Shown: piece by piece, positions 17,083-26,548 of the stretch
Layout: every line of letters begins with the position of its first letter
Numbering within the stretch: position 1 is the stretch's first letter
Virus record (IMG/VR): IMGVR_UViG_3300048999_000041
Location: 1-59,012 of that record
Length of the DNA stretch: 59,012 bases
Strand: one strand, 5' to 3'
From: a virus
Notes under the pieces: model-generated
The model's database searches: none
What the model was told of the DNA's origin: nothing
The model's input: only the letters and a program-made list of their open reading frames with translations
Position numbers and translations under genes: made by a program

Positions 17083-17459
17083 TCAAAGTTCAAGTCAAAG
17101 GATCGTTTAACAAAACGCAAACGTTTTTGCACAGAATGCAAAGACGAGAACAATTCCGAGGACTTGAACGTTATGGTGCGAAAGGAGTAGCTGCTTTGAA
17201 AACGGCCACTCCGGAAGATTCGACACAAACCGCTAATTCGTGGTCTTACGAGATAGTTAATAAACCCGGATATTTTGCCATTCATTGGTTTAACTCAAAT
17301 CTCGACGTTCCAAGAAAAACACCGATTGCCGTATTACTTCAATACGGACATGGTACTCGCAATGGTGGGTACGTTGAGGGACGAGATTACATAAACCCAG
17401 CCTTACAGCCTATATTTGACCAGATAGCAACGGAAATGTGGAAGGAGGTGACCAAGTAA
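17079..17459 (+). CDS. Tail completion / HK97 gp10-like minor protein
   Basis: The 126-residue basic protein has the pattern typical of HK97 gp10-like or tail completion proteins: a basic helix followed by YGAKGVAALKTATPEDSTQTANSW (residues split by a Gly turn), NSNLDVPRKTPIAVLLQYGH, and GRDYINPALQPIFDQI. These act at the head-tail interface or tail terminus. It is flanked by ATGA and TAATG overlaps, so it is translated together with its neighbours. Finding it after the chaperone rather than before the tube gene is atypical. Confidence 0.72.
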   Translation: MIKVQVKGSFNKTQTFLHRMQRREQFRGLERYGAKGVAALKTATPEDSTQTANSWSYEIVNKPGYFAIHWFNSNLDVPRKTPIAVLLQYGHGTRNGGYVEGRDYINPALQPIFDQIATEMWKEVTK

Positions 17460-20400
17460 TGCCGAGCATTGACGAACGAATTGTTTCTATTGCCTTTGAG
17501 AATCGCAAGTTTGAATCAGCAGTTAATGAAACTATGCGAACTCTTGATAAGTTAGAGTCAGCGTTGCAGAAAGTTGGAGCTAAGAATTCGCTCGCAGACA
17601 TAGAGAAATCGGCAAACAAGGTCACTTTAACCCAGCCGATGTCTGCTCTGGACAAACTGAAGACTCGCTTATTTGGCGCAGGCAGTGGTGCATCCAAAGG
17701 GATGAGCGATATTGAGAAAGCTGGTGGCAAAGTCACTTTGTCGCAGCCTCTTTCTGCATTGGGTAGGATTCGATCAGAAAGCGCGCAGGTTGGTAGTGAT
17801 GCGGCAAGAGGTTTTGGAGAGATAGAACGATCTTCGGGTAGAATAACTTTATCTAATCTTACCGGCGCACTGGATTCTGTAACCGCGAAGTTCTCAATTC
17901 TTCGTGGTGCCGCCGCGGTTGCGTTAGGTAATATTGCTACACGAGCTATCGCTACAGGAACACAAGTTCTCAAGTCTTTGACGTTAGCTCCGGTTATGGA
18001 GGGTTTCCATAACTACGAAACCCAGATTAACGCGGTTCAGACGATCATGGCCAACACCGGATTGACCGGTAAGAAGGGGTTAGGCCAGGTTCAGAAGGCT
18101 CTGAACAATCTGAATACGTACGCTAACAAGACCGTTTATAACTTCTCCGAGATGGCTAGAAACATCGGTACGTTCACCGCGGCTGGTGTTGATCTTAAGA
18201 CTGCTGTTGGATCCATTAAGGGTATAGCCAACTTGGCCGCCCTTTCTGGGTCAACTTCGCAGCAAGCATCTTCGGCAATGTATCAGCTATCACAGGCTAT
18301 TGCCGCAGGTCGAGTCAATCTTCAGGACTGGAACTCGGTGGTCAACGCTGGTATTGGCGGTAAAGTATTCCAGAAGGCATTGGCTAATACCGCTGTCGCC
18401 ATGGGTACGCTGAAGGACGGTTCGGTCAAGATGGTTGGGCCGATGAAGAAGCTCAATGTCCAAGGCTTAACGTTTAGGCAGTCGATCCAGTCAAAGCCTG
18501 GTAAGAATTCATGGCTTACTTCTGAAGTGTTAACCAACACACTTAAGCAGTTTACTGGCGATATGTCAAAAGCACAGCTTAAAGCGCAAGGCTTTACCGA
18601 CGCCCAGATTGGCGATATCCAGAAGCAGGGCAAGGTAGCGACCGACGCGGCGACGAAGATCAAGACGATCACGCAGCTCATGCAAGCACTCAAAGAAGAG
18701 GTTGCTAGCGCATGGGCCACAATCTTCAAGACGATCTTTGGTAACATTTTCGAGGCACGAAAACTGTTTTCGAAATTGCATAATGTTGTACAGAACGCTC
18801 TTACTAAGCCGATTTATGCCATGAACCGGGTGCTTCAAGGTTGGGTGAAGTTGGGCGGTCGGATTCAGCTGCTCGACGCACTTAAACAAGGTGCTAAAGA
18901 CATCGGAGCGATCATCAAACCGATTAAGGCCGCTTTCCGAGACATCTTTCCTCCGACTACGGCAAGGCAGCTTTTCTCTATTACCAAGAGATTCCATGAT
19001 CTTATGGAGAGGCTCAAAATAGGACCTAAAACTGCGGATAATTTGCGAAGAACTTTTCGAGGTTTCTTTGCTCTTCTTGATGTTGGACGTAAAATCATCT
19101 CGGGAATCGTCGGGGCTTTTCTTCATATGTTCGGAACTCTTGGACATGGCGCCGGAGGATTTTTATCGTTTACCGCTACTGTCGGAGATGCTCTGGTAGT
19201 GTTTCGAGATTGGCTTACACAAGGTGATAGGCTTAAGAAATTCTTTGCCACTCTTGCTACGGTGCTTGCTGCGCCAGCGAAGCTCATATCTGGACTACTT
19301 CATGCGTTGGGCAAATTCTTTAATTCCGATATCGGAAGTAATACCGCCGATTCTCTGAACAAGTTAAACACGGCACTAGATCCCACAGCAAGACTGGCTC
19401 AGGTGGCGCAAAAAGCGTGGTCTGGATTGACCGCGATCTTAAAGACCGTTGCCAAGTTCCTCCATCCGGTTATCCAAGCCGTGGGCGATGGGCTGTCCAA
19501 AGTAGGCCATCTTATTGCCAATGCCTTTAATTCTGGTAATGTTGATAAGTTGCTGGCTGGCGTGCAAGTAGGCCTTATTGGTGGTATATTCCTGGCCATT
19601 AAGAAAGCTATTGGCGGAGGAGTTGGATTTAACTTTAAAGCCGAAGTGGGTGGACTTTCTAAGGCTTTGGGTATCATGACGACTTCGCTTACGTCTATGC
19701 AGCGAGCCGTTCAGGCAGCTACTTTGTTGGAGATTGCCGCAGCCGTTGGGCTTCTGGCTATCTCTGTGGCGATCTTAGCCAAAATAGACGATAAGAAAAT
19801 TGCTTCATCAATGACCGCCATGTCTATAGGTTTAGGCCAGCTTGTCGGAGCTATGTACATTCTGGGTCGGACTTCTGGTAAGGGTGTTGGGTTTGCTAAA
19901 TTGCCCGTTATTGCCGCGGCAATGATTTTATTGGCTACGGCCCTTGGTATATTGACGACGACAATGTTGATTATGGCACAGATGGATTGGCAACAGATTG
20001 GCAAAGGATTAGCTGGGGTTACCGGCCTTCTCTTTGGGCTTTCTATAGCGGTTCAACCGTTGTCGAAAGCTAGTCCCACTCTTGTTCTCACCAGCACAGG
20101 GTTGATTGCTGTGGGCGCTGCGCTAGTAATTATTGCTGGGGCAATGAAGATATTTGCTACGATGCAATGGGTTGATATAGCCAAAGGTCTCGCTGGAGTC
20201 GCTGGTGGTTTGATAGCTATTGGTGTCGGAATGAAACTTCTAGGCCCACAAACGTTGTTGATTGGGCCGGGTCTTATTGCCGTGTCAATTGCTCTAAATA
20301 TTCTGGCGGCATCGATGAAGATATTTGCCACGATGAAGTGGGAGGATCTTGCTAAGGGCGTCGCGGCTATTGCTGGATCTTTGGTAGCTATTGGGTTGGC

Positions 20401-22231
20401 TATGAGTTTAATGCCGATTACGCTGCCGATTACAGCGGCGGGTCTTATTATCTTGGGCGTTGCTTTAACGTCTCTCTCCGGTGTGATTGCTATCTTAGGC
20501 CACATGAAGATCGGTACTCTGGCTAAGGGTATTATTGCTATAGGAGCGGCCTTAGGCGTTCTTGCTCTTGGGCTTACGCTGATGAGTGGCTCACTTCCTG
20601 GTGCTGCCGCGTTATTGGTGGCCGCTGGGGCGTTAGCTATATTTGCGCCGACGTTGGCCGTTCTGGGCAATCTTAAGTGGGGAACGATTGGTAAGGGCTT
20701 ATTGGTAATTGCGGCCTCTATGGTGGTAATTGGCGTTACCGGTCTTGTCGCAGCTCCAGCGCTTATTGCTCTGGGTGTGGCATTAGCTATTCTTGGCGTA
20801 GGCGTTCTTGCTGTCGGAGCTGGAGTCAAGCTCATGGCCAGCGGATTTGCTTTGCTAAGTGATTCTGGAAAAGGCTTAGCCATTTTCTTGGCTTCCTTTA
20901 CAGCGTTTATCGCACTTATTCCTAAGATCATCATCGAATTTGTCAAGGGGCTTGTTGATATAGCAGATAGTATAGTTAAACTTGCTCCGCCGTTGATCAA
21001 AGCACTTGGCGAGATTATTACCATGCTTATTGCTTTGGTGATCAAAGAAGTACCGAAGTTTGCCCACGCGATCGCTATCTTTATCGGCGCGTTTACCAAC
21101 TTGATCATCAAGGAAACCCCGCGTATCGTTGCCGCGGGTTTCGGTCTTATTCTTGGGTTGTTACGCGGTCTCGATAAGAACATAGACGAGGTTACTACTC
21201 GTGCGCTAAGCATATTGACGAAATTCTTAAAGGCCTTTGCTGATGGAGCGCCTCAGCTTGTTGATGCTGGGGCTAATCTAATAGTTAAGTTCTTAGAGGG
21301 TTTTGCTAAGCATATTTCCGAGATAGCAACCAAGGGTCTGGATATTGTTTCGCAGCTTATCATCGGTATTGGCAACGGGACAGCCGATTTGATTAGAGCT
21401 GGCGGCATGATGCTCGCTCTTATAAGTCAGGGTATTGGCGAAGCGGCTTTCCATGTTATTAAGGCAGCATTTGATACCGCGACTACATTTATTAATAATG
21501 TAGTCGCCGAAATTCCTAGGCAAGTCGATAAGGTGGCCACTGGAGTAATCCGGATGATCAATCGACTGGCTAAGGTGGTTAGGAAACGAGAGCCTGAATT
21601 TATAGGTGCTGTGTTTAATGTTGGTATAGCAATTGCTGAAGGAATTATTTCCGGTCTGGCTAGATTACCGAAAATGCTGCTTGATAAGGTAAAGCACGCA
21701 TTGAGTTTCTTGCCTGGACCGATTAAGGATTTCTTTCATCTAAATCTAGATTCTCCAGATAAGGCTGATAATAGACTTCTTAACCTTCCTTCGAAGCCGA
21801 TAAGCCCATTTAAGCCACCATCTGGTTTAGGCAAATTGCCGCCACCAAAGAAGAGCACTAGAGCAGTTAAATCGTCAATTGAGGCAGTTAAATCGGCATT
21901 CCCCGACCTTAGAAATCTACAACCAACGATCACTCCAGTTCTGGATCTAAGTTCGGTTCACAAAGAAGCTAAGAAAATGCCGCGCATGGTGGCTCCGACT
22001 GGACTATCTGCTGACGCTACACTTCGTCATGCCCGGGCTATATTGGCCCAGACAGAACTTGCGGCTAAAGTGCGTGCCGAAGCACCTAAGAAGGCGGCGA
22101 CCCCCTCGGTCAGTTTCGTACAGAACAACCACTCTCCGGAGGCGTTGTCTGAACGCGAGATCTATCGACGGACACAGAATCAGCTCTCTAAGATAAAGAA
22201 AGAGATGCGAAAGCATCACGCAAAGAATTGA
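17459..22231 (+). CDS. Tape measure protein
   Basis: At 1590 residues this is the longest gene; it sits after the tail chaperone and before the baseplate genes, as tape measures do. Near the N-terminus three degenerate repeats carry a pattern like IEK-x-x-x-K/R-VTL-x-QP-x-SAL. A mid region has conserved tape-measure helices (GFHNYETQINAVQTIMANTG, ASSAMYQLSQAIAAGRVNLQ, NAGIGGKVFQKAL). Residues ~770-1180 are a string of hydrophobic Gly/Ala/Ile repeats of about 70 residues built around MKIFATMxWxDLAKG, probably membrane-inserting. It sets tail length (roughly 0.15 nm per residue in known cases) and helps DNA cross the membrane. ATG 17459 has AAGGAGGTGACC upstream; an in-frame ATG at 17438 would bury that site. 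Confidence 0.93.
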   Translation: MPSIDERIVSIAFENRKFESAVNETMRTLDKLESALQKVGAKNSLADIEKSANKVTLTQPMSALDKLKTRLFGAGSGASKGMSDIEKAGGKVTLSQPLSALGRIRSESAQVGSDAARGFGEIERSSGRITLSNLTGALDSVTAKFSILRGAAAVALGNIATRAIATGTQVLKSLTLAPVMEGFHNYETQINAVQTIMANTGLTGKKGLGQVQKALNNLNTYANKTVYNFSEMARNIGTFTAAGVDLKTAVGSIKGIANLAALSGSTSQQASSAMYQLSQAIAAGRVNLQDWNSVVNAGIGGKVFQKALANTAVAMGTLKDGSVKMVGPMKKLNVQGLTFRQSIQSKPGKNSWLTSEVLTNTLKQFTGDMSKAQLKAQGFTDAQIGDIQKQGKVATDAATKIKTITQLMQALKEEVASAWATIFKTIFGNIFEARKLFSKLHNVVQNALTKPIYAMNRVLQGWVKLGGRIQLLDALKQGAKDIGAIIKPIKAAFRDIFPPTTARQLFSITKRFHDLMERLKIGPKTADNLRRTFRGFFALLDVGRKIISGIVGAFLHMFGTLGHGAGGFLSFTATVGDALVVFRDWLTQGDRLKKFFATLATVLAAPAKLISGLLHALGKFFNSDIGSNTADSLNKLNTALDPTARLAQVAQKAWSGLTAILKTVAKFLHPVIQAVGDGLSKVGHLIANAFNSGNVDKLLAGVQVGLIGGIFLAIKKAIGGGVGFNFKAEVGGLSKALGIMTTSLTSMQRAVQAATLLEIAAAVGLLAISVAILAKIDDKKIASSMTAMSIGLGQLVGAMYILGRTSGKGVGFAKLPVIAAAMILLATALGILTTTMLIMAQMDWQQIGKGLAGVTGLLFGLSIAVQPLSKASPTLVLTSTGLIAVGAALVIIAGAMKIFATMQWVDIAKGLAGVAGGLIAIGVGMKLLGPQTLLIGPGLIAVSIALNILAASMKIFATMKWEDLAKGVAAIAGSLVAIGLAMSLMPITLPITAAGLIILGVALTSLSGVIAILGHMKIGTLAKGIIAIGAALGVLALGLTLMSGSLPGAAALLVAAGALAIFAPTLAVLGNLKWGTIGKGLLVIAASMVVIGVTGLVAAPALIALGVALAILGVGVLAVGAGVKLMASGFALLSDSGKGLAIFLASFTAFIALIPKIIIEFVKGLVDIADSIVKLAPPLIKALGEIITMLIALVIKEVPKFAHAIAIFIGAFTNLIIKETPRIVAAGFGLILGLLRGLDKNIDEVTTRALSILTKFLKAFADGAPQLVDAGANLIVKFLEGFAKHISEIATKGLDIVSQLIIGIGNGTADLIRAGGMMLALISQGIGEAAFHVIKAAFDTATTFINNVVAEIPRQVDKVATGVIRMINRLAKVVRKREPEFIGAVFNVGIAIAEGIISGLARLPKMLLDKVKHALSFLPGPIKDFFHLNLDSPDKADNRLLNLPSKPISPFKPPSGLGKLPPPKKSTRAVKSSIEAVKSAFPDLRNLQPTITPVLDLSSVHKEAKKMPRMVAPTGLSADATLRHARAILAQTELAAKVRAEAPKKAATPSVSFVQNNHSPEALSEREIYRRTQNQLSKIKKEMRKHHAKN

Positions 22232-22235
22232 AAAA

Positions 22236-22288
22236 GCTCAAAAACCCCGGGGGATGTTTTCTAACAAACATTCTTCGGGGGGCTGAGC
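22236..22288 (+). terminator. Large stem-loop after the tape measure gene
   Basis: GCTCA at 22236-22240 pairs with TGAGC at 22284-22288. Inside, CCCC and ATGTTT pair with AAACAT and GGGG across a short loop. No long T run follows, so it could be a weak terminator, an mRNA end-protecting hairpin or a regulatory element. It contains CCCCGGGGGATGTTTTCT, also found in variant form at the genome ends and at 26904. Confidence 0.6.
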
Positions 22289-22315
22289 GGGTCTAAGCCG
22301 AGAGGAGGTGTTTAC

Positions 22316-22708
22316 GTGAATCATAAAGCACATTTCAAAGGCGGCATTCAGGTTGACGGGGATATTGTTGATAAGCAGGGTGCATCTTTAGTTTCTTCTG
22401 GTGGTGGAGCGTTAACGGTTGGCGATCCTAGCTATCCGGATCCAGCAGCGACAGGACAAGTAAATGGCACGGATCGTTTTGATGTGGGCGATAAGCCAGT
22501 GATGGTCTATATTTACTGCGGAGGGTTGGCGATGACCTTGGCGATGTCAGAGTCATCGGATGTTGGATACGGAAACATTTTTGCAGTCGGTAACGGAGGC
22601 CCAACACGTGATATCGTGAGTTTTTTCGTTCCCGCTGGTGGTCGGTACTGGGTGGGCGTTGAGGGAGGTTTTGCAAACTATACCGCAATTGAGATTCCGA
22701 TTGGGTAG
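22316..22708 (+). CDS. Small virion-surface-type protein with QVDGDIVDKQG N-terminus (copy 3)
   Basis: The 130-residue third member of the family with products at 7377 and 7835. It starts NHKAHFKGGIQVDGDIVDKQG-like sequence from GTG 22316 (GAGAGGAGGTG upstream), then has its own beta-rich domain and ends GGRYWVGVEGGF...IEIPIG. Its location among baseplate genes, 15 kb from the other copies, suggests the shared leader docks different heads onto the same kind of virion site. Function unknown. Confidence 0.75.
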   Translation: MNHKAHFKGGIQVDGDIVDKQGASLVSSGGGALTVGDPSYPDPAATGQVNGTDRFDVGDKPVMVYIYCGGLAMTLAMSESSDVGYGNIFAVGNGGPTRDIVSFFVPAGGRYWVGVEGGFANYTAIEIPIG

Positions 22709-22765
22709 TTGTGAAAGGCTACGAGTTCGATTTACACTCAATCGTAAAAGAAAGGAGGCAATATT

Positions 22766-23674
22766 GTGTTAACTCAAGTAGTCAATTTCGGCCCGCCTGA
22801 TTTGGGCCTAGCCGGTTACGTAATGCCTGTGTTGTCTCCTGGTGAGAACGGTATGTTTATCGATCATATCGATGGGCTAGGTCCGGTAGACGACAATATT
22901 ATCACCAAGGCGTTTGGTAATGGTTCGGGTGAGTATTTTGTCGGAAGACAGCGTGGTAAGAGAAATATTGTCTTGCATTTTGGTTTCGAATCTCGTGGGC
23001 ATGATGTTGCCGCCGCTCGTAACGAGCTGATTAGAACTTTTTATACTGTTGGTAGTACCACATCCTTACTTCGATTTATATTTGATGATGGGGCTTCGGT
23101 AGACATTGAAGGATATTTAGAGACCGAAGAAAGCGATATGTTCGCTTCAGATTCGGAATGCACCCTTTCGATAATCTGTCCCAAACCGAATTTCCGTTCA
23201 ACGACAATGTCGTTAGCTACTGGTGTTACCGATCACGACCCGGATCTGACTGATTTAACAAACTTAGGTAATCGTGAAACAGGTATTGCCGTTAGACTTA
23301 TTCCTCTTGTTGGTCATGAGGATTTGTTTGCTAATGATGTAATTTACGAAACAAAAATTGCTACGGCAACTCCTGGGGTATTTCATACCATAAACCGATT
23401 GCATATAAACGCGCAAACTTCAGATTTGCCAGACCCTATGCAACCTGGCGAAGAGTTCTGGATTGATACTCGTTTAGGTAAGAAGAGCGTTTATATTTAC
23501 ACTCCGTCAACGGGTGCGGTCAGAAATGCTATGCGAGGGATGACTAGCGATTCGACTTGGCCTAAGCTGTATCCTGGTACCAGTAAATTTAGCGTCGCTA
23601 TTGATTACTGGGCCCAAGGAGTCCACCCAATGGACTGGACGGCTTACTGGTATGATGAATATGGGTCAATCTGA
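22766..23674 (+). CDS. Distal tail protein (Dit-like)
   Basis: The 302-residue product directly follows the tape measure region. Its pattern fits phage tail proteins of the distal-tail type: VGRQRGKRNIVLHFGFESRG, a long helical AAARNELIRTFYTVGS, RFIFDDGASVDIEGYLETEE and CTLSIICPKPNF. Dit hexamers form the baseplate hub linking the tube to the next protein. The start is GTG 22766, with AAAGGAGGC upstream. The C-terminal half probably carries an inserted beta domain. The stop overlaps the next ATG. Confidence 0.8.
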   Translation: MLTQVVNFGPPDLGLAGYVMPVLSPGENGMFIDHIDGLGPVDDNIITKAFGNGSGEYFVGRQRGKRNIVLHFGFESRGHDVAAARNELIRTFYTVGSTTSLLRFIFDDGASVDIEGYLETEESDMFASDSECTLSIICPKPNFRSTTMSLATGVTDHDPDLTDLTNLGNRETGIAVRLIPLVGHEDLFANDVIYETKIATATPGVFHTINRLHINAQTSDLPDPMQPGEEFWIDTRLGKKSVYIYTPSTGAVRNAMRGMTSDSTWPKLYPGTSKFSVAIDYWAQGVHPMDWTAYWYDEYGSI

Positions 23675-25275
23675 TGTTACTTTATCCTCTTGATCCAATT
23701 ACGTTTGATAGAATCGCGGTCATCGAAGAGTATGAATCGTGTGTCTGGACGGAAAGATTTATTGAAGCGGGAGACTTTACTCTGGTTCTCGCCGAAGTTA
23801 ATCCTCACGCAGCATTATTACGTGGCGGAACCGTGATCGAGAATGGGGATTCCGAGTTTCCCATGCTCATTGAGGGAATAGAACGGGCAGATGGTTCTCT
23901 TACGATTACTGGACGAACTATCGAAACGTTTTTTAATGAAATAAGTCTTAGTCCGAAAGACTATGATGGCGAAGACCCCTCAGCCGTCTATTTCTATGAG
24001 GGGTCTACCGGAGATACGCTTATACATTTTGTTCATTTACTGCAGAATGATGATGCGGCTCTTGAGTTTCCTGGGTTCTTTGTTTCGACGACAGAGCTCG
24101 ATCAAGCCGACGACGGCAGTACAGTAGATGGCAAAGTGATCGACCGAGAGTATGGTCACGACTTATTACTTCGCCTTGCTCATCGATACAATGTCGATAT
24201 TTACATCAAACGCGTTGAAGACCTTAGTAATGAAGCAAACGGGCCAGGCACGTACAAGTTTGCTTGGGGCAGCAGAACCTCGGTAAACCGAAGCACTACG
24301 GACACGTTGGGAAGCGTTGAGGTACGTTTTTCTCCGGAAGACGACAATTTGATTGACGTCCAAGAGGCCTATGACGCTACCGCAGACGTTTCGGCCATGG
24401 TCGTTAGAGTTCCCGAGCACTTCACCAAAGAGGGAAGTATTGGTGATGGCGTTTCTACGGTAATGTATGGATATAGGCCGTCTGTTGGACACAACGATTT
24501 CTTGATCTCCTTAGCTAGTTTGCAAAAACCGCCCCTTGAGATACGAATCAAGGAGGCCGATAGCGAGAAATTAACCGTTGAATATCTACGAGATCAGCTT
24601 TGGCGATATTACCCAGGAGATACCCGGGATGATTGGTCTTCTTTAACCAAGGCAGAAAAGTCAGATGTTCTGTTACAAGAGATGCAGAGACTTGCTATAG
24701 GGGAGTTCAACAAGGCTCAGCGGTTACGAGGGCATGTCATAGATGGTGAAGTTGTGTCTGATACATATACATATGGGGTACATTACAAATTGGGCGATAA
24801 AGTCTCTGTTACCAGCGGCCTTACTCCTAACATCCCGTATAGCGTGACTGAAAAGCAAGTAAACGAGTTCATTCGATCGGTAGACGACACTGGAACTAGA
24901 GCTTATCCTACTCTTGCCCCTATAACTACTGCAGCCCAGTATACCAGTAGCTCGCACGAAATAAACTATCCGAAATCTACGTATGTTGATCATACCTTTT
25001 CTATCAATGGTAAATTACCCGCGACGCTTGGTGTGTTATCGCCACATAAAATAAAAGTTAAAAAGGGTGAAACCAAACAACTCGTAGATATAAGTCAAAC
25101 TGGACCAGACGAAGGCTCGTGTAGCTTAGACTTTCTTCTCAATGGTGACTATATTGACATATCGGATTTGCCTATTACTCTTGCTGATGGCGATCTGATT
25201 ACCATTGATGCGTCGGATCATAGTTCTGATGCCAACAACGTATCCGGCCATTTCACTCTTAGGATAAAAGAATGA
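23674..25275 (+). CDS. Tail-associated protein, ReqiPepy6 Gp37-like
   Basis: The 533-residue product begins LYPLDPITFDRIAVIEEYES and CVWTERFIEAGDFTLVL, and includes LIEGIERADGSLTITGRTIE, the pattern of the Siphovirus ReqiPepy6 Gp37-like family, a hub (Tal-like) protein after Dit in actinophages. The last ~100 residues form a separate domain (KVKKGETKQLVDISQTG). It likely forms the baseplate trimer that closes the tail tube. No peptidase or glycosidase motif is evident. ATG overlaps the Dit stop, so the two are translated together. Confidence 0.82.
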   Translation: MLLYPLDPITFDRIAVIEEYESCVWTERFIEAGDFTLVLAEVNPHAALLRGGTVIENGDSEFPMLIEGIERADGSLTITGRTIETFFNEISLSPKDYDGEDPSAVYFYEGSTGDTLIHFVHLLQNDDAALEFPGFFVSTTELDQADDGSTVDGKVIDREYGHDLLLRLAHRYNVDIYIKRVEDLSNEANGPGTYKFAWGSRTSVNRSTTDTLGSVEVRFSPEDDNLIDVQEAYDATADVSAMVVRVPEHFTKEGSIGDGVSTVMYGYRPSVGHNDFLISLASLQKPPLEIRIKEADSEKLTVEYLRDQLWRYYPGDTRDDWSSLTKAEKSDVLLQEMQRLAIGEFNKAQRLRGHVIDGEVVSDTYTYGVHYKLGDKVSVTSGLTPNIPYSVTEKQVNEFIRSVDDTGTRAYPTLAPITTAAQYTSSSHEINYPKSTYVDHTFSINGKLPATLGVLSPHKIKVKKGETKQLVDISQTGPDEGSCSLDFLLNGDYIDISDLPITLADGDLITIDASDHSSDANNVSGHFTLRIKE

Positions 25276-25312
25276 ACTGGTGTATTCAACATTTCGGGGA
25301 AAGGAGGGCAAT

Positions 25313-25549
25313 GTGAACAAGCAGACTTATGATTCTTGGTCTAGATTTTTAGCATTCCTCCTTAAGCTGATTGGTCTTTTCGGCATCGTGTTCGTGGTTG
25401 CTTTCTGGGCAGCTACCGGAAGAGTAGAATTAGCTTTCTTACCGTTTTTTGGAGCGGTGGCAGGAGTTGGCCAAGGATTAGACGTATTAAAGGAGATTTC
25501 TGAAAATAAACAACCGGCGGCAAAGGAGACGGGGCGATTAACCAAATGA
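25313..25549 (+). CDS. Small membrane protein, holin-like
   Basis: The 78-residue protein has two hydrophobic stretches (FLLKLIGLFGIVFVVAFWA and LAFLPFFGAVAGVGQGL) separated by a short polar turn, and a charged tail. GTG 25313 is chosen because AAAGGAGGGC precedes it; the ATG at 25311 is in a different frame. First of four consecutive membrane-protein genes after the tail hub, so it may be a holin or antiholin partner. Confidence 0.7.
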   Translation: MNKQTYDSWSRFLAFLLKLIGLFGIVFVVAFWAATGRVELAFLPFFGAVAGVGQGLDVLKEISENKQPAAKETGRLTK

Positions 25550-25716
25550 CACCCAGAACACGTTTGCATTTAAGTTTAGCAATCGTTTTTATTTCGATGA
25601 TCTTTGGATTTCTCGTGCTTTGGGAAAGGGATCTTGCCGCCGACGTTGTCCTTTGGTACGTGCCAACGGTTATAACCATGATTCTTTTCATCGACTTATG
25701 GAAACGCGATACATGA
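25546..25716 (+). CDS. Small two-TM membrane protein
   Basis: The 56-residue protein has two hydrophobic helices (LSLAIVFISMIFGFLVLW and LWYVPTVITMILFIDLW) joined by a charged loop. It starts at ATG 25546, overlapping the previous stop (ATGA). Probably part of the lysis or membrane module; the exact role is unknown. Confidence 0.68.
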   Translation: MTPRTRLHLSLAIVFISMIFGFLVLWERDLAADVVLWYVPTVITMILFIDLWKRDT

Positions 25717-26129
25717 CTAAATCCGAACTCAACCGGCGCTCGGGCGACGAGCGCAGAACAGAAATTGCTAAGAAGATTATAGATACGGAAAACACGGCTA
25801 ATCGGGTTTCGCGTCTGGTTGTCTTTTGTCTAGTTTCAGTAATGATGTTAGTTGTTTATGTGTTAGTTACAGAGCATGACGGTCGTCAAAGCGTAGTGAA
25901 CGCAGCTCGGATAGGCTGTGAGCGAGACAAACAAGACCGGATCGCTGCCGTAATCCTCAACGAGGATATTGTCGGTATCTTTCATGAAGCAGAAGGCCGA
26001 GCTCCGACTATTGTCAGTCCAGCGAGGGATAGACTTCTTTCTCATATCCAAACGACCAATAATGGGCTTAAATTTCGAGCTAGAGAGAATTGCGTAAAGC
26101 GTTATCCAGCGGCAAGTTGGTTTCCGTAA
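25713..26129 (+). CDS. Single-TM protein with extracytoplasmic domain
   Basis: The 138-residue product has a charged N-terminus, one membrane helix (residues ~34-55, VVFCLVSVMMLVVYVLV) and an extracytoplasmic C-terminal domain with two cysteines (IGCERDK and RENCVKRYP) that could form a disulfide. Starts at ATG 25713, overlapping the previous stop. The topology resembles spanin- or holin-associated proteins of actinophages, but no lipobox or known motif proves it. Confidence 0.7.
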   Translation: MTKSELNRRSGDERRTEIAKKIIDTENTANRVSRLVVFCLVSVMMLVVYVLVTEHDGRQSVVNAARIGCERDKQDRIAAVILNEDIVGIFHEAEGRAPTIVSPARDRLLSHIQTTNNGLKFRARENCVKRYPAASWFP

Positions 26130-26165
26130 TAAGCAACTTTGGCTAAGTTCAAAATAGGAGAGTAT

Positions 26166-26498
26166 ATGATCACAGGTAAGTTATACGACATGCTTAAGTG
26201 GGTCGCACAGGTGATTTTGCCTGCTATTGCTACCCTATATTTCACTTTGGCTGGTATTTGGAATCTCCCAAATGGCCAGCAAGTGATCGGCACTATAACC
26301 GCGGTAGATTTGTTCTTAGGGCTCATTCTCGGTATCTCTCAGACGAATTTTCAAAAAACCATTGAGGATGGCGGAGAGTTAATCGTACATCCAGACGGTA
26401 AACATGTCTTCTCTATTGACAGCAATGTTGTTGACATGGACAAGATTGGTACTAAAAAAGAAGTGAGATTTAAGGTTAAAAAAGCTCCTTCTAGTTAG
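26166..26498 (+). CDS. Holin (phage r1t-type)
   Basis: The 110-residue product matches the r1t holin pattern: LYDMLKWVAQVILPAIATLY, IWNLPNGQQVIGTITAVDLF, then LGLILGIS, giving two membrane helices, and a soluble C-terminal tail with DGGELIVHPDG. Holins permeabilise the membrane at a set time so the endolysin reaches the wall. ATG 26166 follows ATAGGAGAG; the open frame extends upstream to 26139 without a good site. The endolysin is ~23 kb away at the left end. The next promoter follows after a few bases. Confidence 0.88.
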   Translation: MITGKLYDMLKWVAQVILPAIATLYFTLAGIWNLPNGQQVIGTITAVDLFLGLILGISQTNFQKTIEDGGELIVHPDGKHVFSIDSNVVDMDKIGTKKEVRFKVKKAPSS

Positions 26499-26500
26499 TG

Positions 26501-26526
26501 TTCGCGGGCAAAACGTCGCCTATAAT
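26501..26526 (+). promoter_or_regulatory. Promoter P1 (TTCGCG-N14-TATAAT)
   Basis: TTCGCG at 26501-26506, 14-nt spacer, TATAAT at 26521-26526, followed by GAGACC. One of eleven sites with the same spacer. It lies 23 nt upstream of the 26549 gene. Confidence 0.8.
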
Positions 26527-26548
26527 GAGACCCTAACTAAGGAGCTGT

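Noticed and set aside
20053-21213. Long minus-strand open frame (386 codons) inside the tape measure gene
   Set aside because: It is antisense to hydrophobic repeats, has no ribosome site, and its composition (Ile/Ala/Pro/Thr runs) is the mirror of the coding repeats.
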